Assembly (NCBI GenBank): GCA_034231615.1
Contig: CM067298.1
Span: 32,308,127-32,372,126, forward strand
Source: Meghimatium bilineatum
Lineage: Eukaryota > Mollusca > Gastropoda > Stylommatophora > Philomycidae
Length of the DNA stretch: 64,000 bases
Reading direction: 5' to 3'
The notes under the pieces were generated by a model that had not been told where the DNA came from, made no database searches, and saw only the letters and a program-made list of their open reading frames with translations. Both the position numbers and the translations under genes were made by a program. The stretch's first letter is position 1; each line of letters opens with the position of its first letter. Positions 32,890 through 44,349 of the stretch are shown in pieces.

Positions 32890-34285
32890 AAAAATAAGGG
32901 TGATTTGCATCTGTAATTGGGTTCACCAGAATACATCCCAAAACATAGGTGCCAGATGAGGGGAAAAGCTACTTGCTGGTAAGATTTCAGTGTTTTGCTC
33001 CACTATTATATCATCCATAGAGCTACTGAGACAGCACAGACACGTGAACTGTTCTTGGCTAGACAGTGCAGCTAAGAGATATCTTTCACTGGAGGTATGA
33101 CTAAAACTTCCTCCATCACCTAAACAGCCTTACTTAATCCCTTAACATTAAACGGGCAAATCAAATAACTCACATCCATTGGTCATCATTAATAAAGAGA
33201 GCGGTAGGCATACATGGAGAATAATTCAATTTATTGATTAAACCATTCATCACGCAAGTGCTCTGTAGATGCTACCTTTACCTTTAAACAAAATGATAAA
33301 ATTCATATCAACACATTTGTTTTGGCAATGTATAATTAGGATGTAACTAGTTTAGCACAGTGGTAGCAAGCTGGACATGTGACAGTCTTCATTCCCCAAA
33401 TGAACTTTAATAGAATTGATAACAAAGATATTTTGTAAATTGCTGTGATGCTTACACCTTCATTTTGTTGAAAGCTCCAGAGCATATTCTGAGGCACCCA
33501 GAGTACACAAATGTGGATTCTAATATTACAAGCAAAAACTCTGATCACTAATATCAAGTAAATAAGCTTCATGTAGGTTCAGTTATTTTCAGCTCTTTGC
33601 ATATACCAAATTGTTTAAATTTAATGCAGAATATAGATAACATTGACACCTGCCAATGTAGAAGCATTATAGAGAATTATCCTGGCTCAGTTGTTTTCAA
33701 TTACACACGCACAAAAAATAGATAAATGTTTTTCACTATACTAGTTGATATATTCATATATTGCAACCATATCATTTTGTTATAATTACATTAGAATTAA
33801 GATAATCCATTAGATCAGATGAAGACATCATAAAAGTTGATTAAAACGAGTTGCAACAAATTTCATATGCAAATTTTAATGAAGGAATGTTCAATGAAAA
33901 TTCTAAAATAAATATCTGATAACATGTACAATAGAAATTGGCAGAAAAATTATCTATTTATCTGGTTATTTAATACTTTTTAACATTGTCACTTTCATAA
34001 AATATATATTGCAAAACAATGCACTACTTGGACACATTTTCAACAATCCATCACACAAAACCATCTGTAGAACATGAATCAGTTACACCTTCTTGTAATG
34101 TGGCTTTCCATTCAACCACAGGCCCTATCAGATTTGGTTAAATTTAATAGTGTTATCCCTTTAAAAATGAGGGCAGAGAATATAAACAATGTGATCATCC
34201 ATGCATGCCACATGAATCAACTAAGAAGGGCTGCGGGTAAGGATTAGCTATCGCATCTCATAAAATGTATAAATGACCCAAACAT
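32890..34285. other. No gene seen; R5-like piece near 34100
   Basis: CATTCAACCACAGGCCCTAT, followed by CAGATTTGGTTAAATT, near 34110 is a diverged R5 copy. The rest is unassigned. Confidence 0.4.
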
Positions 34286-34289
34286 GCCA

Positions 34290-34420
34290 TGCTAAAGTCA
34301 GATTTGCCGTACTAAAAGACGTCGATATCGCAGCCAAGATATAAACCATGATACAATGCATGTTTTCTCCTGACCACATCCTAACCAGGAGTTTGAGAAC
34401 AAATGCATTCGAAGAAAGTT
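34290..34420 (+). mobile_element. SINE1, short form, diverged
   Basis: Runs from CATGCTAAAGTCAGAT through TATCGCAGCCAAGATATAAA and CCATGATACAATGCATG to CCAGGAGTTTGAGAACAAAT and a GAAGAAAG tail. The 5' end coincides with the short-form start. Confidence 0.75.
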
Positions 34421-34492
34421 AACAATTCTTAAACCACAGAGCTGTGATGACCTGTGATTTACTCCATCATCTCACTGCATGATTAGAAACAT

Positions 34493-34919
34493 ATTGCATG
34501 TACAAAATAAAGGTCAGATACTAGAGATATTGCATGTACAAAATAAAGGTCAGATACTAGAGATATTTCCTGATTGAAAGATGTATCAAATATGTTCAGC
34601 TTAGACAAATGTAGACAAGGTGTTGCCAAATTGCACTGACGGTCAGATACTAGAGATATTTCCTGATTGAAAGATGTATCAAATATGTTCAGCTTAGACA
34701 AATGTAGACAAGGTGTTGCCAAATTGCACTGACGGTCAGATACTAGAGATATTTCCTGATTGAAAGATGTATCAAATATGTTCAGCTTAGACAAATGTAG
34801 ACAAGGTGTTGCCAAATTGCACTGACGGTCAGATACTAGAGATATTTCCTTATTGAAAGATGTATCAAATATGTTCAGCTTAGACAAATGTAGACAAGGT
34901 GTTGCCAAATTGCACTGAC
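34493..34919. repeat. 93-bp minisatellite, 4 copies, plus 36-bp sub-repeat
   Basis: Four units at 34548, 34641, 34734 and 34827, nearly identical (start GGTCAGATACTAGAGATATT, end AATTGCACTGAC). A 36-bp unit containing the same first 20 bases is tandem at 34512-34547 and just before. The minus strand is open for 141 codons because 93 is a multiple of 3; the frame has no recognisable domain or splice context. Confidence 0.96.
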
Positions 34920-34924
34920 TTACA

Positions 34925-35555
34925 TATACATCACACTATGCAATTACACACTTATGAGCTGCACTAGATGTAAATTAATTAGTGTTACAAGCCAGGTAAC
35001 ATGTGGTTACCAGGACACCTGGTCTTTTTGTATATTTTACATGAGTACACACTGTATGGTGTACATTACTTATAGTTAACAGAATGATTTATTGGTCGAC
35101 CTAACATCAATGGTTACTTGCTGCAGTTGTTGTGTTTCTGAAATGTTAACAAATTTGACAATCTCTGAAGTTGGTCACAAAAGATATATACCTGAAATTT
35201 AACAATCATCGAATTTGGTCAGCTGGGTGTTAAAATGTGGTAAAAGAAAATATTGGCTTGATAATATACTCTTAAAATATGAGAAGCCACTAAAAGTAGA
35301 AGTCAGGTGTCCCCGTTTTTACTAGAAACCACCAGAGATAGCCTAAAATAGTGTTTGATCAGAAAGCATGTAAAAACATGGTTTCAAGCTGCATTTTTTG
35401 TAAGATTTAAGGAATGGTCTGGGATTACTTTTTTTCACAATTGTCCAAATGGTTGAAAATATGGATATTTGGTGAGCTTTTGTGCTAATGGTTTCAATGA
35501 GGGCATAACTATGATCTTAATTAGTTATGGATTTTTATGATTATAATGGTAACTA
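34925..35555. other. No gene seen
   Basis: Unassigned sequence. Confidence 0.4.
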
Positions 35556-35559
35556 TGAA

Positions 35560-36280
35560 AGCCATTACTAGTTGAACATACAATATGATCACCAACTATA
35601 CAATGGGAGCCACAATAGTGTAATATTAAATCATTCACATGCTGACCAGCAAACCCAGATCTCAAGTCAACTCGATATTTGTAGTTTGAAATACATATTT
35701 CTCTTGTGGTTCACCCAGCCACCAGAAATATGGTACGATGTCACGGTTCATTCCTTGGAAAGATTGAGTACTGACACCATCACTGCTAAGCAAGTGCGAA
35801 AGGTGACACTAGTCAGGTGATTTATGGTCAACCAAATACTAGCAGCTGAGCATGCATGAGAAACCATGTGCTATGCTGCTGGTTCATAACTCTGCTGACC
35901 TTTCCCTTTACATACAACACAATTTAATGGCAACTAGGAAACAATTTACATTTTAGTACAATGGTAGCTATGAGTCCTTTACAGTTTAACACACAACATA
36001 CAATGTTAGGGTATCTATGGTATCATTAGCTGAACATACTTTATATATGGAAAACTATGTAAGAATAACTATGGGGACATTTTCATTTTAACGCAGTGTA
36101 AGTATGGGATCATTACTAGCTGAACAGAATGGTAACTATGTAATGGTAACAAAAAAATAGAGTAAATTTCCATTTCAACACACAGTGTAAGGGTAACTAA
36201 TGAAGACAAGCCCAAGTTAACCATCCATAATGAAGCCTGAAGCAAAGTTGTTGAAGACAATTCCAGTACCAGTACTCTGT
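35560..36280. repeat. Possible old, decayed tandem repeat
   Basis: The words GGTAACTATG, CATTACTAGCTGAAC, AACACACA and CAGTGTAAG(T/G)(A/G)T recur with irregular spacing near 35550-35600 and 35955-36195. The unit cannot be fixed by eye. Confidence 0.35.
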
Positions 36281-36715
36281 AATTGCCAGTTCCTTCTCAA
36301 AACATCATTTGGATAAGCTCGGATTCAGCAGCAGAAAGCATTAATTCAATAATTCAATTCATTGAAAGCAGCTGACTCTGGTGTGAAAGATTTCTTCATC
36401 CCCAATGAGGTGCTACCAAGGGCACCTCACATTTTCTTAGTGATGGCAGAAGACAATCAAAAGTGGTGCACTGTATTTACAGAGTGAAGTTACATTGTAT
36501 GGTTTTGTTCATTATAAAATGTTTCACTGACATATATGCTTGTTGTATATATTATTAAATGTTTCACTACAAAAACAGGACACACCTTTGACTCGCAAGA
36601 ATATCAAAGACATTGACTCGCATTTTAAAAGTGCATTAAAAGAAGAAATAGGCAGTAAGACATCTAATTTTACAAGATAACTTTTGGAAAACATTAACAA
36701 GGCAAGTGTCTTGAC
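36281..36715. other. No gene seen
   Basis: Unassigned sequence. Confidence 0.4.
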
Positions 36716-36719
36716 TAAT

Positions 36720-37285
36720 AGTCAGACAAACAATAAATAAATATGTCTGTCTTACAAATACCAATAACATCTAATAATAGAAAACAGCCACACATTGCTC
36801 TTTAGTAAAGATATATTTTAAAAACTGCTTATTTCTTAGGATAGATAGTGTTTTTGTTAACAGACTGGCAGACACAACAAATTACAAATTACAAAAAAAC
36901 TGACAAATAGATTAAATAAACATATAAAATAACGAAGTATGTGGTTAATAAATTGGACAAGATAAAATGTGTATCTTTAATAAACTAACGAACACATAAA
37001 TCATGATTAAAAAAACAGACCAGCAGACAAAACAATTGGAATATTATAATTTAAAAAATGAATGAAAGACAAAATAAAAAGTACATGATTAAAGAAACTG
37101 AGAGACAACAAAAAGTATGTGATTATAAAACTGACTAATAAGCAAAAGAAAAAAATATGTGATTAAAAAACTAACTGATAAACATAAGAAAAAGTATGTG
37201 ATAAAAAAACTGGTAAACAAAAGTATGTGATAAAAAAACACATTAAAAAAAAAGAAAAAATATGTGATAAATAATTTGCATGTAA
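36720..37285. repeat. A-rich degenerate array (GTATGTGATTAAA)
   Basis: Variants of AAAGTATGTGATTAAAAAAC, followed by TGACTAATAAGC, repeat about every 35-45 bases. They are most regular from 37080 to 37280. Confidence 0.75.
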
Positions 37286-37289
37286 AACA

Positions 37290-37725
37290 AAATGTTTTTT
37301 AAAAGCTCATCCCTGTATCAAAACCGTGTGACTTCTATCCCAAACACAACAATGAACTGAGAGTTTTCACCTAGGTAAAAAATTATGCAACATAAAATTC
37401 ATCCTTCATACTGCTCAAGAAAACAGTAATGAATGGGCTCAATTAATGACAAAATGTACATGTAGATTATGATTTATCTGACACAGGTTTATTTAAAGAT
37501 TATAACTAAATGCATTATGGCACTTTCATAACAACAATGAAATTGAATGGAGTGTAGTTGGAAGAAAGTCTAATGGCTTTGTCTTACAAGAAAAATCAAT
37601 ATAATGAACAATATAACATAGAAGCATCAAGGATTTATAATTATAGGAAACAAATTCTGGGGCTAGTAATACCGGTAGATCCTTGTAGTACCGAGGCCTG
37701 CTGCAAGTACTAATGTTAAATGTTT
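37290..37725. other. No gene seen
   Basis: Unassigned sequence. Confidence 0.4.
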
Positions 37726-37734
37726 GTGGATCTT

Positions 37735-37900
37735 TGGGAATTTTTGCAATCCTGTGCAGTGTGTGTTGTTGTCCGTGTGTCGACGATCAACCAGTCCATA
37801 TTCATATTATTAGCTTAAGAATATACACTTTGAGAGTCTTGACTAAACTTGCATCTTTTATAGGGATGTTGTGTTGTCAATTACAAAAAACATGTTAACT
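37735..37900 (+). repeat. Dispersed repeat R6, partner of 40545-40810
   Basis: GTGTTGTTGTCCGTG, GTCGACGAT, CAACCAGTCC, then CTTGCATCTTTTATAGGGAT and AAAAAACATGTT match the minus strand of 40545-40810 (TTGTTGTTGTAATAG, CTCGATTGGTCC, ATCGCATCTTTTATTGGAGA, AAAAACGTGTG). Confidence 0.6.
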
Positions 37901-38065
37901 CATGTTGTGAGGCGAGTATGTGTCATCTGAGCAGAACTGATTAACAGGTTATTTCCTTATTGCATTTTCCTTCCATTTTTTTTTTACTGCACCATCCAAC
38001 TTCTTAACAAGTTAATTTGTATTTTTACGAGCTCTTTATATTCTTGTCACAATATAATAAAGTCC

Positions 38066-38141
38066 CTGGACTACATCCTGCTGGAAATCTAGTAGGACCA
38101 TTGTCCTGCTACAAGAGAGATCCAGTGAGAGTTTGAGAATG
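38066..38141 (+). mobile_element. SINE2 3' half
   Basis: CCCTGGACTACATCCTGCTG, AAATCTAGTAGGACCATTGT, CCTGCTACAAGAGAGATCCA, then GTTTGAGAATGAACC. The 5' core and the GAA tail are absent. Confidence 0.85.
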
Positions 38142-38189
38142 AACCAAAACCACATTAACAATATGGCACACTTATGGTTAGGTATGTTG

Positions 38190-38900
38190 ATTATCCTCCT
38201 CACACTCCGGACATGTCCATAGGTGCTCAGACCCCCCCTTCAGTAATCTCCAGGGGATAACGGCTAATGGTTCTGGTTCTATGTTGGTTCACTGCTATTT
38301 TTAAAGTCTTTGTCAGGTGTTATCTACAGGCCATGCCCATCTTCACTCCCAATTTGTGCTTTTCTCGATATTGAGTCATGCTCATTCATCTTAAAATACT
38401 CTAATCGTGCAGACTTATGAAGAGCAATGAGCATGTCCGTTCGGTCCATAGGCTGACCATCTGTTATGGTGGCAAAACTAGCTAATTGGTCGGCTCATTT
38501 GTTACCTTCCATGCCCATGTGTGTGGGGACAACGATACGGGTTAGTTTCCGTAGATATGTCCACATTTTAGCTTTCTCTAATGACTCCACCCATCCCCTA
38601 CGTACATCACCTGTTTTGAATTTATTAATCATATTCATTGAGTCACTTAGTATGTACGCATGGGAATAGACTTGCGATTTCAGCCTGTTAAGAGCCTGCA
38701 TTACAGCAAATACTTCCAGTGTGAGACTGCTTGTTGTTGCGGTAAACACTCCACTGGCTTCGTGCACTGTTCTTTCGTGTTATCTGGCAGTAAAGGCCCA
38801 TCCACATTGGTGGTGACGATGACCGATCCGTCCATGTAAATAACAACATCTGTGTCATCAGCATGTTCGCAGATGAGTGCCTTGACCTCAGCATCCATGC
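38190..38900 (-). pseudogene. LINE RNase H fragment (family I)
   Basis: The minus strand shows the RNase H blocks in order, over two frames: VVIYMDGSV (first Asp), then after a frameshift SSLTLEVFAVMQALN (Glu), AYILSDSMNMI (second Asp) and GNK. A TCPEC cysteine pair typical of the LINE tail lies near 38220. The RT is absent. It is a relative of 50340-52510. Confidence 0.8.
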
Positions 38901-38904
38901 TTAC

Positions 38905-40035
38905 AAAGCCATGTTCTCTGCACTCTCTATTGTTTGTAATGACTGTCTTAACTGCCTCTTAAAATACCATAGGAATAGGTATCCATTCCTTGCCCAAAGT
39001 AATGCCGTCTTTTTTCACAAATTTTCACAAAGATTCACAAATCTTTTTTAATGGAATCCTTGGCACTACCCATCCAAGATTTGCCTCTCCTCAGCCTGCT
39101 TCACTTCACAAGAGAGCTCACTGTGTGGTGGATGATCTAAGTCAGAACTCACTCTGAGATATGCACAGGCATGCCACATATCAATTCTGTGAGATATGCT
39201 CGGAAAATCAAGGAGAAATCTCATACAAAATATCATATGAGAAATCAAATATCATATTTACCACTTATGATTATTGCCAATAAACATTCCAATTACCTAT
39301 CCAAGTATAATTTTTCAATAGCAATCATTCTAATTGGTCTTGTTACCTATCATATTTTTTGTGGCTTAAAATATGTCTCTGTAATTTTGTCGCTTCAATA
39401 AACTTCACTGTCTTGTGAAGCTCATTGAGAGGTCCACAGATCTTTGATTGTAGTGTTGTTTCTATGGGCCTGTATGTTTCAAACAATCTTGCAGTATATG
39501 TTCTGCTGTCTGTGGTGTCTGTATACATGGTCAATCTTGAATTTTGTTTATATGTGACTGCAAAGTCAGTTGTATCATGTTCTTTGCAACATAAAATAAT
39601 TTCCTATCAGTTCTTCCTAGATGCAACCATCACATCAAGTCTGTTCATTCTCTTGTCAGACATCAAGTCTGTTCATTGTCTTGTCACACATCAAGTCTGT
39701 TCATTGTCTTGTCATTTCACAATAACTGTCAGCATCAATAAGTACTGATCATTTATAATCCTAGTGGCGACATACCCTTATTTACTTCTACAGTATAATT
39801 GCCATCTTATGTTTATGCCAGATAATCTGTTTTTTAATACAAGTAAAGTAACGAGCACAGCTCTGTGATGAGACGTACTAAATACATCTTGGATGACCAA
39901 GGTACCAAGTTCTATAATTTGAAATTATGGTAATTGTGCATTTTGAACCATTAAGATAGCAATGGTAACCTACCAAATATACAATATTTCCTAGAAAATC
40001 ATAACAGCCAAAAAATGCTATGTTGGTTACTACAT
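38905..40035. other. No gene; small ~29-bp repeat near 39640-39715
   Basis: ACATCAAGTCTGTTCATTGT plus CTTGTCACAC repeats about three times. Otherwise unassigned. Confidence 0.45.
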
Positions 40036-40049
40036 TATGAATAGGATAT

Positions 40050-40261
40050 CTTCTTTTTCTTCTTCTAAACTACACACTAAACACAGGGTTGTATTTATAA
40101 TTCTTCTTCTTCAGCATTCATTCTCAAACTCCCGCTGGATATCTCTTGTAACAGGACAATGGTCCTACTAGATTTCCAGCAGGGTGCAGTCCAGAGAATG
40201 GAAATGCATTGTTTCACCGTTTTATTTGCGCCAATGGCCCAACTCATCCGTCTTCGGCGGG
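40050..40261 (-). mobile_element. SINE2 carrying a 3'-transduced LINE flank, with TSD
   Basis: An 11-bp duplication GAATAGGATAT (40039-40049, 40262-40272) bounds the unit. Read on the minus strand: SINE2 body from CCGCCGAAGACGGATG (40261) to its GAA tail (40101); then about 33 bp, ATTATAAATACAACCCTGTG and TTTAGTGTGTAGTTTA (40074-40100); then a second tail AGAAGAAGAAAAAGAAG (40050-40067 region). The 33-bp piece equals the LINE endonuclease sequence 3' of the SINE2 copy at 52847-53005, with one mismatch. Confidence 0.9.
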
Positions 40262-40274
40262 GAATAGGATATGG

Positions 40275-40560
40275 TTTGGTTAACACTTCCTTCAAATTAT
40301 ATGACCTAGCAATTATCTTAGCGCTTCCCGCATATGCTATGACCTAGTAATGGTCTTAACATAAGCTCCAAATGCTGTGACTTAGTAATGGTCTTTAATA
40401 CTTCCTCCAAATTATATGACCTAGTAATTAACTACTCTATAAGACCATTACTAGGTCATAGAATTTGGGCAAAGGTATTATAGACCATTAGTAATTAATA
40501 GAATTTGCAGGAAGTGTTAGAGACCTCATGTTACTAGTGAATATAATTTGGAGTTGTTTT
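40275..40560. repeat. Inverted array of ~45-bp units
   Basis: Units with ACTTCCTCCAAATTATATGA and CCTAGTAATGGTCTT run rightwards at 40281, 40328, 40365 and 40405. The same unit then runs inverted (AGACCATTACTAGGTCATAG, AATTTGCAGGAAGTGTTAGA, AATATAATTTGGAG) from about 40460 to 40560. The symmetry centre is near 40448. Confidence 0.85.
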
Positions 40561-40810
40561 GTTCTATACTTAATAACCTTATGATTCTATGGTTCAGATC
40601 AATAGGAATTGAACCAGTCCGTTCTACGGCACCAAATAGCCTAGCAACAATTGCACACACGTTTTTCAGTACTTGACTAACCGCATCTCCAATAAAAGAT
40701 GCGATTTCATCAAGCCATTCAAATCGTGCACACAAAGTCACCCGAACGGACCAATCGAGACAAGGACTATTACAACAACAACAAACATCCCGTACAGGTA
40801 TTGAAATATC
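40545..40810 (-). repeat. Dispersed repeat R6, longer copy
   Basis: Partner of 37735-37900. On the minus strand the 3' part ends GCCGTAGAACGGACTGGTTC followed by AATTCCTATTG, which contains a B-box-like GGTTCAATTCC. No convincing A-box lies upstream, so a Pol III origin is only a possibility. Confidence 0.55.
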
Positions 40811-40962
40811 CTCAGTAACAACAAACACATAACATAATATCCGTATTAGTTATACAAGGGCCGATAGGTCTTCTTGTAAACATGGATAACATATATAGAC
40901 AATACAATTTTGCTTCAATTAATTGTTTATACAAGTAAATTTAAGTAGGAAGCTAGAGGACA

Positions 40963-41035
40963 ATTTTTTTTTTTTTAAATTCTTGAGACTAATGGGTTCA
41001 ATTCCCGTTAGTCTCAAGAATTTAAAAAAAAAAAT
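40963..41035. repeat. Perfect-looking hairpin with TTCAATT loop
   Basis: Arms of about 33 bp (T-run, AAATTCTTGAGACTAATGGG / CCCGTTAGTCTCAAGAATTT, A-run) with one G-T wobble and a 7-base loop TTCAATT (40997-41003). The inner stem-loop GGGTTCAATTCCC mimics a tRNA T-arm. Confidence 0.92.
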
Positions 41036-41039
41036 TATA

Positions 41040-41800
41040 GAAATATAGAAGCTGTGTAACAGAGAAAATGCAAGTATGAACAGAAATAGGTAAATTAGAG
41101 TGTTACCAACAGTTACACAAGACATTCAAAAAAACAAAATGCATGCCCAGTTCATTTTTTACATCACCAAAATTACATCTAAATTCTTGCTTTATGCAAT
41201 GTTGAATGCAGATTGTTGTTACATATAGAACACAGAAATGAAGATTATACAATACAACAGGAATGGAATGTTACAAATAAATAATCTTGAGTCTGTCTTC
41301 TTTTCATTCACTCTAACTTAACACAGCACATTTTTTCTTTGTAATTTATATTATACTAACATAAGTTTACTCTGCTGCTAGTTGACAGTGAAGCAGCAAC
41401 ATTTGTACCTTTCAACTCAGCACATCCATTTTTGATAAACCTAGGGGTTATGATTTCTCATTATGAAATCAAGGTAACTTGAAATGGGTTGATACAAGAA
41501 TTATACACATGTAAATATGACAGCAATGAGCACTGTTCTGGTATTTGGTGTCTGTGTTTCAGCAACGATATTTAGACATTATCCAAAGGCACAAAGTCAA
41601 TTATATTTTCATATTTAAAATTGTGAAAAATTAATATAAATTTTAAATCATTGAGAGCAAATGTACATGGATTACAAGGGAAGTGGAATGTTATCAGTCC
41701 CAAATTCACTTCTAATAAGATAAGCAAACATTTCTACTGATGTTGTTTAGAGAAATGTTTACAAGAAATACTGTTTAGAATATTTATTATATAAACAGCA
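41040..41800. other. No gene seen
   Basis: Unassigned sequence. Confidence 0.4.
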
Positions 41801-41809
41801 ATATATTTC

Positions 41810-42000
41810 TACAACAATAAGAAAAAACGGTAGACTTCATATCAGACATGTACTTAGAATGAATGAAAGTAGACTCCCAGTGTAAGTATTAAAATGGGTA
41901 CCAAGTGGAAAAAGATAATAATATTCAAAGACACTTCATAAAACAACCATCAAAGAGGGCATGCCTATGGTTCTCAATAACATGCAAGATGTACACCCAG
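41810..42000 (+). pseudogene. LINE family B C-terminal relic
   Basis: The plus strand reads GRLHIRHVLRMNESRLP, KWVPSGK, LHKTTIKEGMPMVLNNMQD. These match residues ~619-676 of the 702-residue ORF at 10505-12613 (YIGHVLRMNSLRIP, YWVPPGV, LRRTINREGMSMNLNNTQQ). Stops are present. Confidence 0.8.
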
Positions 42001-42004
42001 TACT

Positions 42005-42605
42005 ACAACATTGTTCAAACTCTAAGAGCACTAGTTTCTGTCTGATGCTCTATATTCCGATATGAAGAACCATAAATATAAATTATTGTATATCATAATG
42101 TATCATTATTTGTTACTGTGACAGTGAGAATCAAGATATCAACTTCAGAAAAGCAAAAGAATATGTTGGATTCACTCACAATAAAATAAATTCCTGAGAA
42201 TATGTATCAAAATATTCCAAATAAAAGTCCCATACAACCATTTTTTTAACATTTATTAAGAAAAATCACAGCTATAAAATTATACAACCTGTTTTTCAAA
42301 TTAATCTTCTATGTGCTGTAAAGTCACAAAATGTTTAATAAAAAAACTTGCAGCTGATACACTGAATCTGACATTACACATTTTGTGTTCCAATGTGCAT
42401 GGTTTACTCATGTATTCAGATCAATAACATGCATTCCTACATAACATGTACATCACAGTGAAGGATTTGGCTAGTTTCCTAACTAGTGTTCACACTGGAG
42501 TTATAACACAACTACTTCCAGTATTAGTGTTTAGTGGTGAGAAATATGACTGAATTTGACCGATATGCCTCAGGCGTGAATAAGGGAAACAACTTTCTTT
42601 ATAAT
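42005..42605. other. No gene seen
   Basis: Unassigned sequence. Confidence 0.4.
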
Positions 42606-42609
42606 TAAT

Positions 42610-43080
42610 CTGTGTGTTACATCTGATTAGAGCAATCAGTGACAATTTACAGCTGTGAAACATGGACAGTTAATAAATCAATGGCAAAAAGAATTTCTGC
42701 CTCCGAATGAGAGTCTACACAAGGATTTTGAGAATACCACAACCAGTGAAAAAAGGTTTTCTAAAGAAGTGATAAGCACATTAAATGTCAAAGACGGTTG
42801 GCTTATAAACATTATAAGACAGCTTAGAATCTTGACCATATAAAGAGACATAGCATGAAAAAGTTAATAATGGAAGGTATAGTTGCTGGAAACAGGGATA
42901 AAGGCTGTCCGAAGATGGATAAGAAACGTCTCAGATTGTTTAAACATGCCCTTGGTTGCAGCAGGTCAGCTCACCCAGATCTTCAGACATTCAGAACATC
43001 CACATACTGTGTACTGGAAAAAATATGCCACCTGAATATATCTGTGTGTAGTGAGAAATGTGGCTGAGCTTACTAAATAG
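42610..43080 (+). pseudogene. LINE thumb/C-terminal relic (family C2)
   Basis: Read over two frames: SCETWTVNKSMAKRISASE, RILRIP, LNVKDGWLINIIRQ, EKVNNGRYS and TCPWLQQVSSP. It is colinear with 53285-53750. The RT palm is missing. Confidence 0.7.
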
Positions 43081-43084
43081 AAGT

Positions 43085-44190
43085 AGAGGTGTCGTCAAGG
43101 TAAATGGAGCATACAGGAAAATTATTATTTGTTCACAGTGATGAGAAATCTGCCCTTCCAAGTTAGCTCTCACAGTATGACCATAAAGGAGAGGAAGAGA
43201 GCATTAAAGAAAACTATTTCCAGTTTTAGCAAAATAAATTGAGACTGCTTTCTAAATGTTTGCTAAGACTTCACTCACTAGGGCTGTCTTCACTCACTCA
43301 TTGTGTCTGGCTTTCAGTCTATGCATCAAAAGATCCAATATTGCAGGAGTAGGTAGGGGATGACATCTACATGTGTAACTCTTTCTCATCTCAATGGACT
43401 TATATGGATGTACTATCCCTTGACATGTAGGTTTGAATAGCAATAAAAGAGAAGATAGACTTGCAATCCACATAACTAAAGAGTTGGATTGGGGGGGCAT
43501 ACTGGCAGGTGCTTAGATATCCCGTTAGATGAGAACACAGTACATGAAATGAATTTATACTATCATTATAGAAATTCTGCATCAAACATGGCACAGGCAA
43601 AGTTGGGCACACGTGCAGTAGATTGAGAAGTGTGTTTAACCAATGGACAAATGTAACAATTACCATGTCTACCCATTGACATCAGTTGAAGAAGACTGAG
43701 CACCTATAGGTCTGACCAGAATGTTGTGACAGTGGTTCATCAACAAATAACTATGATTTTTTTTTTTTTAATTTTTATATTACAGGAAGGATAATGTATT
43801 ATTATTTCACAGTATAAGAATTTATAAATGTCATTCAAAAAAAATATAATATAATGTAATATAAATAATATTACAACTTAATGTGAAACACACATTCAAC
43901 ATTTTTAGTATGAGGTAGGATGAAAATAAGAATAGATGGAATGTTTGGTACAAGCAAGGAATACTCACAATCTCAATCAGTGACTCATAAACTTCATTAA
44001 AAACTTACCTCACTCCAGTAGTTAATGGTTGCTTCTGTTACCAAATTATGAACACTGACAATAACTACCTGCTAGAAACATGTGATTAACATTACAAGGA
44101 TATGAGCAAACAAGGATCAAACCCAGTTTGTCCAATTGACAACCCCATCTCACATTGAAAGGAATACCATTTACTAATTTAGCCAATGAC
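43085..44190. other. No gene seen
   Basis: Unassigned sequence. A poly(T) run lies near 43757. Confidence 0.4.
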
Positions 44191-44197
44191 ATTCCCA

Positions 44198-44345
44198 AAT
44201 GCTAAAGTTGAACATATCGAGCAAAAATGGAAAAAATATCGCAGCCAGCCTGTAAACCATGACACAACTTCACAACTTATTCCATTCTCTGAAATGTATT
44301 CTGCTAACAAGCAGGAGTTTGAGAACACACACAAATGAAGTATGA
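44198..44345 (+). mobile_element. SINE1, short form, diverged
   Basis: Runs from AATGCTAAAGTTGAACATAT through TATCGCAGCCAGCCTGTAAA, CCATGACACAACTT and ATTCCATTCTCTGAAATGTA to AGCAGGAGTTTGAGAACACA and a short tail. A CAAATG word on both sides may be a degraded TSD. Confidence 0.72.
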
Positions 44346-44349
44346 AGCC

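Noticed and set aside
34483..34908. 141-codon open frame with a 31-residue repeat, looking like a repetitive protein
   Set aside because: It coincides exactly with a 93-bp DNA minisatellite. A unit divisible by 3 stays open automatically. No splice sites, signal or domain support a gene.
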